Shown: piece after piece, positions 19,151 to 27,717 of the stretch
Position numbering within the stretch: position 1 is the first letter of the stretch
Layout: each line of letters starts with the position of its first letter
The notes under the pieces: model-generated
What the model was told of the DNA's origin: nothing
What the model saw: only the letters and a program-made list of their open reading frames with translations
Database searches by the model: none
DNA from: Pirellulaceae bacterium
Lineage (GTDB): Bacteria > Planctomycetota > Planctomycetia > Pirellulales > Pirellulaceae
Assembly: GCA_018402565.1 (NCBI GenBank)
Contig: JAGYIQ010000001.1
Coordinates: 992,001 to 1,056,000, forward strand
Reading direction: 5' to 3'
Length of the DNA: 64,000 nucleotides
Program-made: the position numbers and the translations under genes

Positions 19151-20349
19151 TGCCAGATCCAACAGTTGGGCAGCGAGCGTTGCAGACGACCGACTTCTTC
19201 GTGCGTGACGCCGGTGCCGACCAGAACCAAGCACCGCAGGTTGCGGAGAAAGTGCAAGGGCTTGGTGCCGCGATCACTGACCGGGCAACCCGCGATGTCC
19301 AAGACCTCGCATTGGGTCAGATTTTCCAATTGGACCAGCGTCTGATCGTTGATGTTATTCTCACGCATGTCCAGGATCGGGCGATCGCCCTCATCGGCGG
19401 GGTCGTAGGACCAATTCCGTTGCCGAGCGAAATACAGGACCCATAACCAGAACGCGCGCTGCCACCATCGCAACGGGTAACCGAGATCCGTGCAGGCCCG
19501 AGAACAGCAGTAAAACACATAGGCGTACAGCAGCAGGACGACGACGAAACCGATGCTGACATACGCCAGCACGGTCGGTTCGACCGACAAGGCCACCAAT
19601 CCATAAACCGCCGCGACAAACGCCAGCAGGAACCCATTGAAGCCCAGCGTCAGTTGCATGGGCTTGACCCCCGCGAAGGCCGTGTTGAACAGCCAGCGAT
19701 GGAAACCCACGGGATTCTTGATTTTCAACGAGTCGACAACCAGTCCAGCCGGCTTGTTGAGTTCGGCCAAGCAGGACGGGCACTTGGGCTGCAACTCGAC
19801 CAACAGAGTGCCGCAGTTGTAGCACTTGATCGGAGTCGAGCGTGCGGGACGGTTGCTGGTGGATGCCATCGCCGCAGCTTTGGCACCACGTGGGCTGGCT
19901 ACCGCCGCAGCAGTTGGCTTTCCCTGAGCCGAGCCGCTCTTGGCGCCAGACCGACGGTCTTTGGGGTCCGCACTCCGGGGCGCAGCAGTTGGATCGGCGG
20001 GTGCCGGCGGGAGCGTCCCCGAGTTTTTGCCGCTGCCGCTGCCACTCCCGTTACCGCTGCCCGCGGCCTGGCCATTCCCCGTCCCTTTGCCGTTGGTGCC
20101 GCTTCGCTCTTTGGCGGCCAGTTGCCGCGCGTGTTGTTTCACCGCGTTCGGGTCAGCGACGGGTTGGCCGCTTTCCGCCCAGACATGCCGGTGACTGGTG
20201 CCGACTCGAATCGAGTTTTGGCACTTGGGGCAGCGTGTGACCTTGGCCAGCAGCGAGTCGTCGCAGGTGAACGTGTGGTCGCAGTACGTGAACGTTCCGG
20301 TCGTGGGGTCGTAGCCGGTCTCGTTTTCACAAACAATGCGGATGGTCAT
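19147..20349 (-). CDS. Zinc-ribbon / two-TM / leucine-rich-repeat protein
   Basis: 400 residues with a mosaic layout. An N-terminal Cys-rich part (CENETG ... YCDHTFTCDD ... CPKCQ) is followed by a Gly/Ser/Asn-rich linker (~residues 85-120), a zinc ribbon (CYNCGTLLVELQPKCPSC, ~170-190), two hydrophobic segments (~225-280), and at the C-terminus one or two LRR units ending LQRSLPNCWIW. The terminal LxxxLPxC motif is common in planctomycete LRR proteins and also ends the kinase at 33.2 kb. Function unknown; it is probably a membrane protein with a cytoplasmic zinc-binding head. It is followed by, and overlaps, the RlmM-like gene. Confidence 0.72.
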   Translation of the reverse strand: MTIRIVCENETGYDPTTGTFTYCDHTFTCDDSLLAKVTRCPKCQNSIRVGTSHRHVWAESGQPVADPNAVKQHARQLAAKERSGTNGKGTGNGQAAGSGNGSGSGSGKNSGTLPPAPADPTAAPRSADPKDRRSGAKSGSAQGKPTAAAVASPRGAKAAAMASTSNRPARSTPIKCYNCGTLLVELQPKCPSCLAELNKPAGLVVDSLKIKNPVGFHRWLFNTAFAGVKPMQLTLGFNGFLLAFVAAVYGLVALSVEPTVLAYVSIGFVVVLLLYAYVFYCCSRACTDLGYPLRWWQRAFWLWVLYFARQRNWSYDPADEGDRPILDMRENNINDQTLVQLENLTQCEVLDIAGCPVSDRGTKPLHFLRNLRCLVLVGTGVTHEEVGRLQRSLPNCWIWH

Positions 20350-20615
20350 CTTGAATAAAGCCCGTTATGCGTGCCCTGTTCCTACCGGTTCGCCACTCTC
20401 GCCAGCGGTGGCGGCTGAGAACGATCTTGCATTATGCTAGGTTCGGCCGCCAAAGTGAAGTGTTCCGGCGGGCAGTTTTGGCCGAGCTCCTGAGTGTCCG
20501 TGCGTCCCAGTGGGGGTTTTGTCGGTCGTACCGTATTTGGCGTTCGTTGCTGCCCGCCGATGGCCTGGGAGGCGGGCCTCCAGCCGCAGAAAAAATACTT
20601 TTGAGAGTGAGTCTG

Positions 20616-22079
20616 ATGCCGTTGGATACAAATCTGCGTTGCCGAGTGGTCAACGAACAACCGGTGGTGGCTGGGGCCGCGTACGTGCTGTATTGGATGG
20701 TGGCTCATCGTCGCTTGTCATGGAACCACGCCCTGGATCGAGCGGTGCGGTGGTCGAGTGAATTGGGCCTGCCACTGGTGATTTTGGAGGCCCTGCGTTG
20801 CGATTATCAGTGGGCCAGCGATCGGCTGCACTGGTTTTTTATCCAGGGCATGCAGGACCAAGCCCGTGGCTTGGCCGGCACCCCAGTGGTGTACCATCCG
20901 TACGTCGAGCCGCGGGTCGGCGCGGGACGTGGGCTGGTAACGGCCTTGGCCAAGTCGGCCGCCGTGGTGGTCACAGACGACTATCCCTGTATTTTTGTTC
21001 CGCGGATGATTGAGGCGGCCGCTCGGCAGGTCGCCTGCCGCTTGGAGGCGGTGGACAGCAATGGCGTCTTGCCGATTCGATTGGCGGAGAAGACCTTTGC
21101 TCGGGCGGTGGACTTTCGTCGCTTCATGCACCGATCGGTGTGCGAGCAATTGGTCGACCTTCCATCCCCCGACCCATTGGGCAGCCTGCCGCGGGTGGCG
21201 CCGGCGGTGCTGCCCGCCGCGATCCTCAAGCGGTGGCCAGCGACCCCGGTGCTGAATTGGACCGTGGCGGATCTAGCCAAGTTGCCCTTGAACCACGACG
21301 TGGGCGTGGTGGACACGCCGGGCGGCAGCCAAGCGGCGACGGCTCGCATGGAGGACTTCTTGCGGCGGAAGCTGGGCCATTACGAGGCGCAGCGACGGAA
21401 CGTGGACCAGGTTGGCACCAGTCAATTGTCGGCTTATTTTCGTTTTGGGCATTTGTCGGCATCCCAGGTAGTCAGTCGCGTGTTGGACCAGTGCCACTGG
21501 ACGTCAGCCCAAATCAACCTGAAAAAGGTCAGTTCGAATCGGGATTTCTGGGGCTTGCCCGAACCGGCGGAGTCGTTCCTCGACGAGCTGATCACGTGGC
21601 GGGAACTCGGCTTCAACATGACCTCGCGGCAGGCGGATTACGACCAGTACGACAGCCTGCCGGCCTGGGCGCGGAAAACGCTGCAGAATCACGCCGAGGA
21701 CCATCGGCCCGCAGTGTACAACCTGGAACAGTTTGAGCGGGCCGCCACACATGACAAGATTTGGAACGCGGCCCAGCGGCAATTGGTGCGGGAAGGCGTG
21801 ATCCACAACTACCTGCGAATGCTGTGGGGCAAGAAGATCCTGCATTGGTCGGCCACGCCGCAGGAGGCACTGGAGATCATGATCGAGCTGAACAATAAGT
21901 ACGCAATCGACGGTCGGGACCCCAACAGTTATTCCGGCATCTTCTGGGTGCTGGGGCGGTACGACCGAGCCTGGGGGCCGGAACGCGAGGTGTTTGGTCA
22001 GATTCGCTACATGACGTCGGAGAGCACCGAAAAGAAGTTGTCGCTCAAGAGCTATTTGACGCGTTATGCCCGGCTCTAG
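20616..22079 (+). CDS. Class II deoxyribodipyrimidine (CPD) photolyase
   Basis: 487 residues from the ATG at 20616. The N-terminal photolyase domain has VLYWMVAHRRLSWNHAL, as in class II enzymes. The FAD-binding C-terminal domain is diagnostic: VIHNYLRMLWGKKILHWS, ALEIMIELNNKYAIDGRDPNSYSGIFWVLGRYDRAW and FGQIRYMTS. It repairs cyclobutane pyrimidine dimers with blue light, fitting an organism exposed to sunlight. The upstream reading back to 20367 lacks family features and is excluded. Confidence 0.93.
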   Translation: MPLDTNLRCRVVNEQPVVAGAAYVLYWMVAHRRLSWNHALDRAVRWSSELGLPLVILEALRCDYQWASDRLHWFFIQGMQDQARGLAGTPVVYHPYVEPRVGAGRGLVTALAKSAAVVVTDDYPCIFVPRMIEAAARQVACRLEAVDSNGVLPIRLAEKTFARAVDFRRFMHRSVCEQLVDLPSPDPLGSLPRVAPAVLPAAILKRWPATPVLNWTVADLAKLPLNHDVGVVDTPGGSQAATARMEDFLRRKLGHYEAQRRNVDQVGTSQLSAYFRFGHLSASQVVSRVLDQCHWTSAQINLKKVSSNRDFWGLPEPAESFLDELITWRELGFNMTSRQADYDQYDSLPAWARKTLQNHAEDHRPAVYNLEQFERAATHDKIWNAAQRQLVREGVIHNYLRMLWGKKILHWSATPQEALEIMIELNNKYAIDGRDPNSYSGIFWVLGRYDRAWGPEREVFGQIRYMTSESTEKKLSLKSYLTRYARL

Positions 22080-22098
22080 ACCAGTTTGAATTGGCTCG

Positions 22099-22239
22099 AG
22101 TGCTTTGTCACAGCCAGAACTTGGGGTGTGGCAAAGGGGTCAGGCGTCAATTGTGCGCAGCACCCGCAGGACCGTTCCGGCAATTGACGCCTAACCCCTT
22201 TGCCACACCGATCCCAAAATTAAATTGTGACAAAGCACT
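22099..22239. repeat. 141-bp palindromic REP-like element
   Basis: Nested inverted repeats: outer arms AGTGCTTTGTCACA (22099-22112) and TGTGACAAAGCACT (22226-22239), and inner arms of 29 bp (22125-22153 against 22181-22209, one mismatch) that contain GGCAAAGGGGTCAGGCGTC. The centre is GC-rich. The CAAAGGGGTCAGG core is shared with the IS4 ends and the RAYT remnant near 47.8-50.8 kb. It has no coding content. Confidence 0.9.
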
Positions 22240-22303
22240 AGCCCGGCTCGAATCGGCTCTAGCTCGGTCTGAATCGGCTCTAGCCCGGCCCGAATCGGCT
22301 CGT
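22240..22303. repeat. Three 21-bp tandem repeats
   Basis: Three degenerate units of the form CTAGCCCGGCTCGAATCGGCT lie immediately after the palindromic element and before the promoter region of the phosphofructokinase gene. Confidence 0.75.
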
Positions 22304-22554
22304 TAAACTGGCGCGTCGAAGCGGGAGGCTGGTGGCCCGACGGCCGGCGGCGTCCTGCATTGTTTCCCAGTAACCATTCACGGTTGGTGGCCCTATTTCG
22401 GGGCTGGTGCGCCCGCGCCAGTCGGATCGTTTTTTGGGCAAACTGGCGGCATTCTCCAGTAGCTCTTGCCCGCAAACGATCGTCAGGTTAGGCCCACTTG
22501 CTGCACGACACCCTCCGGGGCGTGAACGGTTACGTTTCCTCAGAACGCCAGTCC

Positions 22555-23841
22555 ATGAGCTCACCGAAGAACCTCGTCGTCGCCCAATCGGGCGGTCCCA
22601 GTTGTGTGATCAACAGTACCCTGCGCGGGATTGCCGAAGCCGCCCGGGATTTGGGGCCCATCGGCACCGTCTATGCCGCTCGGCATGGGATCGAGGGTGT
22701 CTTGAAGGAGGAGCTGTTGGACCTGTCGGCACAGACGGCCGACGAGATCGCTCTGCTGCGTGTGACCCCCGCCGCGGGCTCGATTGGCACTTGCCGCTAC
22801 AAGCTCAAGCCGCAGCAAACGGAAGATTTTGAGCGGGTCATCGAGGTCTTTCGGGCCCACAATGTGGGGTACTTCATCTACATCGGCGGCAATGACTCGA
22901 TGGACACGGCCCACAAGATCTCCGAGTTGGCCGCGGCTCGCGGGTTGGACCTGGTCGTGTCGGGCGGCCCGAAGACGATCGACAATGACGTCGGCGACAG
23001 CGAGTTCCAACTGATCGACCACACACCGGGCTACGGCTCCTGCGCGAAGTACTGGATGCATGCGGTTCAATACGCGGATCAAGAGAACCGAGGGTCCTGC
23101 CCGGCTGATCCGGTCTTGGTCTTGCAGGCCATGGGGCGAAAAATTGGCTTTATCCCCGCGGCCGCTCGCTTGGCCGACCCGGGCCGTGAATTGCCACTGC
23201 AGATTTACTTGGCGGAGAGTCCCTGCTCGTTGGAGCAACTGCACGAGAACGTCAATGCTCAGTTGAAAGCAGACGGCCGTTGTCTGGTCGTGGTCAGTGA
23301 AGGCTTCGATGTGGGCGACTTCGGGCAGGTGAAAGACAGCTTCGGGCACACCCAGTTCGGCTCCAGCGAGTCGTCGGTGGCTCAGATCGTGACGAACTAC
23401 TTGAATCAGCGAGGACTGTGCGTCAAGGGCAAGGCCCGGCTGAATATTCCCGGGACGGACCAGCGACATTCGATGGCGTATGCCTCGACGGTGGACCTGG
23501 ACGAAGCCTATCGCGCGGGTCAGCAGGCAGCGCTGCTGGTGGCCGAGGGGACAAACGGGCAGATGGCCACGATCCTCCGCGACCCTGGCCCCGTGTATCG
23601 AGTCCGCTACGGTGCGGTGCCGCTGCGTCAGGTGGCGCTCAGCGAGCGAACCTTCCCGCAGGCCTGGATTGCGGCCAACGGCTACGATGTCACCGACGAC
23701 TTCCTCCGCTACGCCCGGCCGTTGATCGGCGAGGAGATGGTGTCCCTGCCCTTGATCGACGGCCGAGCCCGCTTGGCTCGGCTGCAGCCCAAGTACGCTC
23801 CGGCGGTATTACCCGCCTATGTCCCCCAGGCCGACCGCTAA
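22555..23841 (+). CDS. 6-phosphofructokinase, PPi-dependent type
   Basis: 428 residues from the ATG at 22555. The nucleotide/PPi-binding N-terminus is AQSGGPSCVINSTLRG. GGNDSMDTAHKIS and GGPKTIDNDV are the PFK signatures; the Lys in PKTIDND (in place of the Gly of ATP-PFK) and the Asp in GGNDS mark pyrophosphate-dependent enzymes. It interconverts fructose 6-phosphate and fructose 1,6-bisphosphate, so it can also run toward gluconeogenesis. Transcribed alone, between a repeat-rich leader and repeat cluster B. Confidence 0.9.
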   Translation: MSSPKNLVVAQSGGPSCVINSTLRGIAEAARDLGPIGTVYAARHGIEGVLKEELLDLSAQTADEIALLRVTPAAGSIGTCRYKLKPQQTEDFERVIEVFRAHNVGYFIYIGGNDSMDTAHKISELAAARGLDLVVSGGPKTIDNDVGDSEFQLIDHTPGYGSCAKYWMHAVQYADQENRGSCPADPVLVLQAMGRKIGFIPAAARLADPGRELPLQIYLAESPCSLEQLHENVNAQLKADGRCLVVVSEGFDVGDFGQVKDSFGHTQFGSSESSVAQIVTNYLNQRGLCVKGKARLNIPGTDQRHSMAYASTVDLDEAYRAGQQAALLVAEGTNGQMATILRDPGPVYRVRYGAVPLRQVALSERTFPQAWIAANGYDVTDDFLRYARPLIGEEMVSLPLIDGRARLARLQPKYAPAVLPAYVPQADR

Positions 23842-23881
23842 ATCGGGCGGAGGCGGGGGAGCGTACCCCACAGCCTGGCAG

Positions 23882-24260
23882 CTGGTTGATTTTCCGTAGC
23901 GGAATGCGTCAAGGGCTTGTTGATTTTTCCGTAGCGGAACGCGTCAAGCGTTTCGATTGATGGGAAAACGCCGTGTTTTTGCCCGATTTCATTGAATCAG
24001 GCGGCGATTTCGCGCGTAAGTCTGGAAAAATCAACAAGCCCTCAAACATTTCGATTGACTTGAAAACGCCGTGTTTCTGCCCGATTTCCTTGAATCGGAC
24101 GACAACTTCGCGAGCGAGTCCGGGAAAAATCAACCAGCTGGTTGATTTTTCCGTAGCGGAACGCGTCAAGCATTTCGATTGATGGGAAAACGCCGTGTTT
24201 TTGCCCGATTTCATTGAATCAGGCGGCGATTTCGCGCGTAAGTCTGGAAAAATCAACCAG
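23882..24260. repeat. Cluster of 123-bp inverted-repeat element (cluster B)
   Basis: Two full 123-bp copies (23916-24038 and 24138-24260) start C(T/C)GGTTGATTTTTCCGTAGC-like and end CTGGAAAAATCAACCAG-like, giving terminal inverted repeats of about 15 bp. A 5' end fragment (23882-23914) and a copy lacking its 5' end (24039-24137) lie beside them. Sequence is the reverse complement of the cluster at 12.93-13.38 kb, with about four extra bases per unit. Confidence 0.92.
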
Positions 24261-24402
24261 CCCCTGGCCGTCTGTGGCTCGGCAATTGTCACAGGGCTGT
24301 GTCAAGCACCGAGTCAGTGATTGCAGGGGCGGAGCTACCCGAGCATAATTCGAGAGGCAGTGGGCCTCCTTTCTGATCCGATGGTGTACGCGAGTCCGAT
24401 AC

Positions 24403-26142
24403 ATGATGATTGCGAATCTGCCCGGCGAATGGTTGACCAGTTTCTGGTTGTTGTCGATCGGCGTGGGGCTGGGCCTGATTTTGTTGGCATTGTCCGTCGG
24501 TCTGTTCATGCTGCTGAGCCGAGTGGGGCTGGGGCGCGTGGTCGACTCCAGTCGCTCGGGGTTCATGATCGTGGGCGGCGTGCTCAGCGGCCTGAGCCTG
24601 GTGCTGGGCTTGCTCGTCTGGAGCTGGTTCACTCGCGTCCCGGCTGGCGGTGTGGCTCAAGATCCTGGTTGGGTCTTGGCTTTCTTGCTCTTGGTCCCGG
24701 CCACCGCCTTCTTCGGGTTCGGGACAGCGGGCATGTTCACCCGCCGCGCTCAAGAGCAACTGTTCGAATGGTTGGGCGAGGGCATCAGCTTTTGGTTGCT
24801 GGCGATCGCTATCGTTATGTCGATCTTTGCCGTGTTCGGCATCGTGGGACAGCAATTGCCGCTGATTCGCTTTGTCAGCAAGCCGGTCTCGATGCTGGAA
24901 AGCGTCCGGCGATTGCCGCTGACGGGCGTGCAACCCGAGATCAAAGTCTCGATCAACCCGGGTCTGATTGATGATGCCGGCGCCCCGGTGAAAGTGGACT
25001 TTTACACCGGTGAGTTGAAGCGGATCGGGTTCAACACGAGCCAACGCATCGAGTTCTCGACCGATCCGATCACCCCGGAATCCGATCGCGAGAAGATCTT
25101 GGAGATGGCCGGCGCCACGGAGACGACCTACTTCAACAAGGTCGATGTGGAAGAAAAACTGCCCAAGGGCTACATCGAAAACTTTTATGTACGCAACTTG
25201 AGCGATCGCCCGGCAGAACTGTCGATCATGGTCGAGACGCAGCCCGAGTACCCGCAGGTCACAGGTATTTTTGTGACGATGTTCGCCACCTGGGCGGCCT
25301 TTATGGTCATCTTGTTCCAATCGGTGTTGATGCCGAAAGAGTCCGCGATTGCTTGGTCGACGTTCAAGACGGAAACCAGCCAACCGCTGTTCGGCATCCT
25401 CCTGGGTGTGGGAATTGTGTTCTTGATGATCGCGCTGTACATCCCGTACAACACGTTTGGTGAAGACATCAAGATGTACATCACCACGGGCCGACCCGTG
25501 ATCCTGCTGCTGTCGATCTTCTTCGCGGTGTGGGCTTCCAGTAAGAGCGTGGCCGAAGAGATCGATGGTCGCACCGCTTTGACCGTGTTGGCCAAGCCAC
25601 TGAGTCGGCGGCAGTTCCTCATCGGCAAGGCCTTGGGGATCGGCTGGGCCGTTGGGCTGCTGTTCTTGGGCATCGGCCTGTGTTTCTTGTTCCTGGTTTC
25701 TTACAAGACGATCTACGACGGCGTCGAAGCCTCGAAGGGTTCGTTGCCCTGGCAAGATGGCTACACCGAGATGGCCAAAGTCGTGCCGGCTTTGGTCTTG
25801 GGCTACATGGAGACGATGGTCTTCGTCTTTATCAGCGTGATGATCTCGACGCGTTTGGCCGTGGTCTCCAACCTGATGATCTGTTTCTCTATCTACATGC
25901 TGGGGCACATCACCCCCATGTTATTGGAAAAGGAAGACACGTTCGAAACCGTGACCGTGGTCGGGCAATTGATCACGACCGTGATCCCGGTTCTAGAGCA
26001 CTTCGACGTCAGTGCCGCGATCGTGGGCGATGCCACCGTCCCAGCGGCCTACTTGGGCTGGGCGTTGGTCTACAGCACCTTGTACTGTGGTGTGGCGTTG
26101 CTGATCGCCTTGATCCTGTTCGAGGATCGCGATCTCTCCTGA
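24403..26142 (+). CDS. ABC-2 type multipass membrane protein
   Basis: 579 residues with around ten hydrophobic segments in two blocks (residues ~10-175 and ~285-575) separated by an extracytoplasmic domain of about 100 residues (EIKVSINPGLIDDAG ... KLPKGYIENFYVRNLSDRPAELSIMVETQPEYP). The stretch AEEIDGRTALTVLAKPLSRRQFLIGKALG is the hallmark loop of ABC-2/GldF-type permeases. No ATPase gene is adjacent; the next gene, 38 bp downstream, is prepilin peptidase. Probable role: membrane part of an ABC exporter or envelope assembly complex. Confidence 0.82.
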   Translation: MMIANLPGEWLTSFWLLSIGVGLGLILLALSVGLFMLLSRVGLGRVVDSSRSGFMIVGGVLSGLSLVLGLLVWSWFTRVPAGGVAQDPGWVLAFLLLVPATAFFGFGTAGMFTRRAQEQLFEWLGEGISFWLLAIAIVMSIFAVFGIVGQQLPLIRFVSKPVSMLESVRRLPLTGVQPEIKVSINPGLIDDAGAPVKVDFYTGELKRIGFNTSQRIEFSTDPITPESDREKILEMAGATETTYFNKVDVEEKLPKGYIENFYVRNLSDRPAELSIMVETQPEYPQVTGIFVTMFATWAAFMVILFQSVLMPKESAIAWSTFKTETSQPLFGILLGVGIVFLMIALYIPYNTFGEDIKMYITTGRPVILLLSIFFAVWASSKSVAEEIDGRTALTVLAKPLSRRQFLIGKALGIGWAVGLLFLGIGLCFLFLVSYKTIYDGVEASKGSLPWQDGYTEMAKVVPALVLGYMETMVFVFISVMISTRLAVVSNLMICFSIYMLGHITPMLLEKEDTFETVTVVGQLITTVIPVLEHFDVSAAIVGDATVPAAYLGWALVYSTLYCGVALLIALILFEDRDLS

Positions 26143-26180
26143 TCGGTTCCTCTTGATCCACACGGCCAGGGACTGGGCGA

Positions 26181-27677
26181 ATGCAGAGCGACGCGGTACC
26201 ACCAGTCACAGACGCGTCGACACCAGTCACAGACGCGTCGACAATGGGCACGGTCGCAGCGCCGACGGGCACAGACGAGTCGCCGACGGCCGGTCTTGAT
26301 TCGGGCGAGTCACCAGCGGGCAAACCCCGCGGTTCCTGGCGGTGGTGGACCGTTCTGTCTGTGGTGCTGCTGCTGAGTGCCATTCACGGCTTGTTCACGG
26401 TGCGCGAACGTTGGGATCAAGCCAATGGCTACGGGCAATTCGCCGAGTTTCACAGTATCGTGCAAGGGTGGTGGCTCCGCAGTTGGCTGACGGAGCTGGC
26501 GGTTCTATGGTGGGTGGTGGCGATGGCCGGCACCATCGGCAGTTTTCTCAATGTCGTGGTTTATCGTATGCCGCGGGGCAAGTCGCTCGGGGCCAGCGGT
26601 TCACGCTGCGTGCACTGTGACGCTGCGATTCGCTGGTACGACAACTTGCCGGTCGTTGGGTGGTACGTGCTGAGAGCTCGTTGCCGCAACTGTCAACAGC
26701 CGATCTCGGGCCGCTATCCGCTGGTGGAATCGTTGGCCATCGTGCTGGGGTTGGGCCTGTTTCTAGTCACGGTCCAGACCACCTGCCTGGGCTTGCCCTG
26801 GACGGATGAAACTTCACTCTCCACTCCTTGCGTTCGTTGGTACTTCTGGCTGTTGGAGCCCATACCTGTGGCGCGGGTCGTGCTGTTCTTTTACCTCTTG
26901 CCGGTCCAAATGGCCTGTTTGGCAGTGGCCTGGGCCAGCTACGACGGGGTGCGGTTGCCGCTGCGATTCTACGTCAGCGTGGCGGTCATTTGTGTGCTGG
27001 GGTCGAGCCTGTACCAGTCGGGGGTACTGGGCGGCGGGACCCGTGACAACCGAGTGGCACGGGGTGCGGTTGTGGATTTCCTCAGCCCGTCGTGGAGCTG
27101 TTTTATCGATCGCTGCTCGCAGACGCGTGCGGGGCAGGGTGTAGGGCAGGGTGCGGGGCACGGTGCGGGGCAGGGTGCGGGGCCAGAGTTCGGCCAGGGG
27201 GGAGCGTCGACAGGCGAGTCGGGCGGCGGTACTCCCTCGTTGTCGCAAGCACTGCAGCGTGCCGAGGTCTCGCCCCGAGAGTGGCTGCTGGCGTCCGGCC
27301 GGGCCAACAAGACGGGTTGGCCAGGACTGCCGCGGCTGTGGCTGGGGCAAGTGCTCGCCGCGGTATTGGGCGCCTGCCTGGGTGGCTTGTGCGGTTTTAT
27401 TTCCGGTTTGTTCGGCGGCCGAGCCGCTACGCGTGAGCGACTGTGGTCCGGCGATGCGCCGTTGGTCTTGGCCCTGGCGGGGCTCGTGGGCGGGTGGTAC
27501 TTGCCACTGGCCATTGCTAGTCTGTGGTTGATCGAACGGGGACTGCGACGGATTGGGGTTGGGGTTCGAACGGCGATTCGCGGCAACGCAACGACTGCGA
27601 TGCGGGCTTCCGCCGAGTGGTTCTTGCTGCCCTGGTACTTTTGGGTGGCCGTTGCTGCCTGGCGCTGGTTTCCTTAG
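26181..27677 (+). CDS. Prepilin peptidase (A24 family)
   Basis: 498 residues. After a Thr/Ser-rich N-terminus come two membrane segments, then GTIGSFLNVVVYRMPRG and the two CxxC pairs (CVHCDAAIRW ... CRNCQQPISGRYPLVE) of the N-terminal zinc/methylase domain. The catalytic aspartates are probably those in ASYDGVRLP and in SGDAPLVLALAGLVGGW, the position of the usual GxGD. Between them lies an unusual Gly/Gln/Ala repeat insert (GQGAGHGAGQGAG). It would cleave and N-methylate prepilin-like proteins such as the DUF1559 proteins at 8.6 and 50.9 kb. Longer than the usual 220-290 residues because of the termini and insert. Confidence 0.87.
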   Translation: MQSDAVPPVTDASTPVTDASTMGTVAAPTGTDESPTAGLDSGESPAGKPRGSWRWWTVLSVVLLLSAIHGLFTVRERWDQANGYGQFAEFHSIVQGWWLRSWLTELAVLWWVVAMAGTIGSFLNVVVYRMPRGKSLGASGSRCVHCDAAIRWYDNLPVVGWYVLRARCRNCQQPISGRYPLVESLAIVLGLGLFLVTVQTTCLGLPWTDETSLSTPCVRWYFWLLEPIPVARVVLFFYLLPVQMACLAVAWASYDGVRLPLRFYVSVAVICVLGSSLYQSGVLGGGTRDNRVARGAVVDFLSPSWSCFIDRCSQTRAGQGVGQGAGHGAGQGAGPEFGQGGASTGESGGGTPSLSQALQRAEVSPREWLLASGRANKTGWPGLPRLWLGQVLAAVLGACLGGLCGFISGLFGGRAATRERLWSGDAPLVLALAGLVGGWYLPLAIASLWLIERGLRRIGVGVRTAIRGNATTAMRASAEWFLLPWYFWVAVAAWRWFP

Positions 27678-27717
27678 GCATCGTCTGCACGCACGTTACC
27701 GGACGAGAGGATAGAAC

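Noticed and set aside
23909..24292. Leftward open frame of 127 codons through repeat cluster B
   Set aside because: Made of the same element (NTAFSHQSKCLTRSATEKS repeats); although 123 is divisible by three, there is no start signal or independent coding evidence.
24289..25908. Leftward open frame of 539 codons opposite the ABC-2 membrane protein gene
   Set aside because: His/Gln/Asp-rich antisense shadow without any motif.
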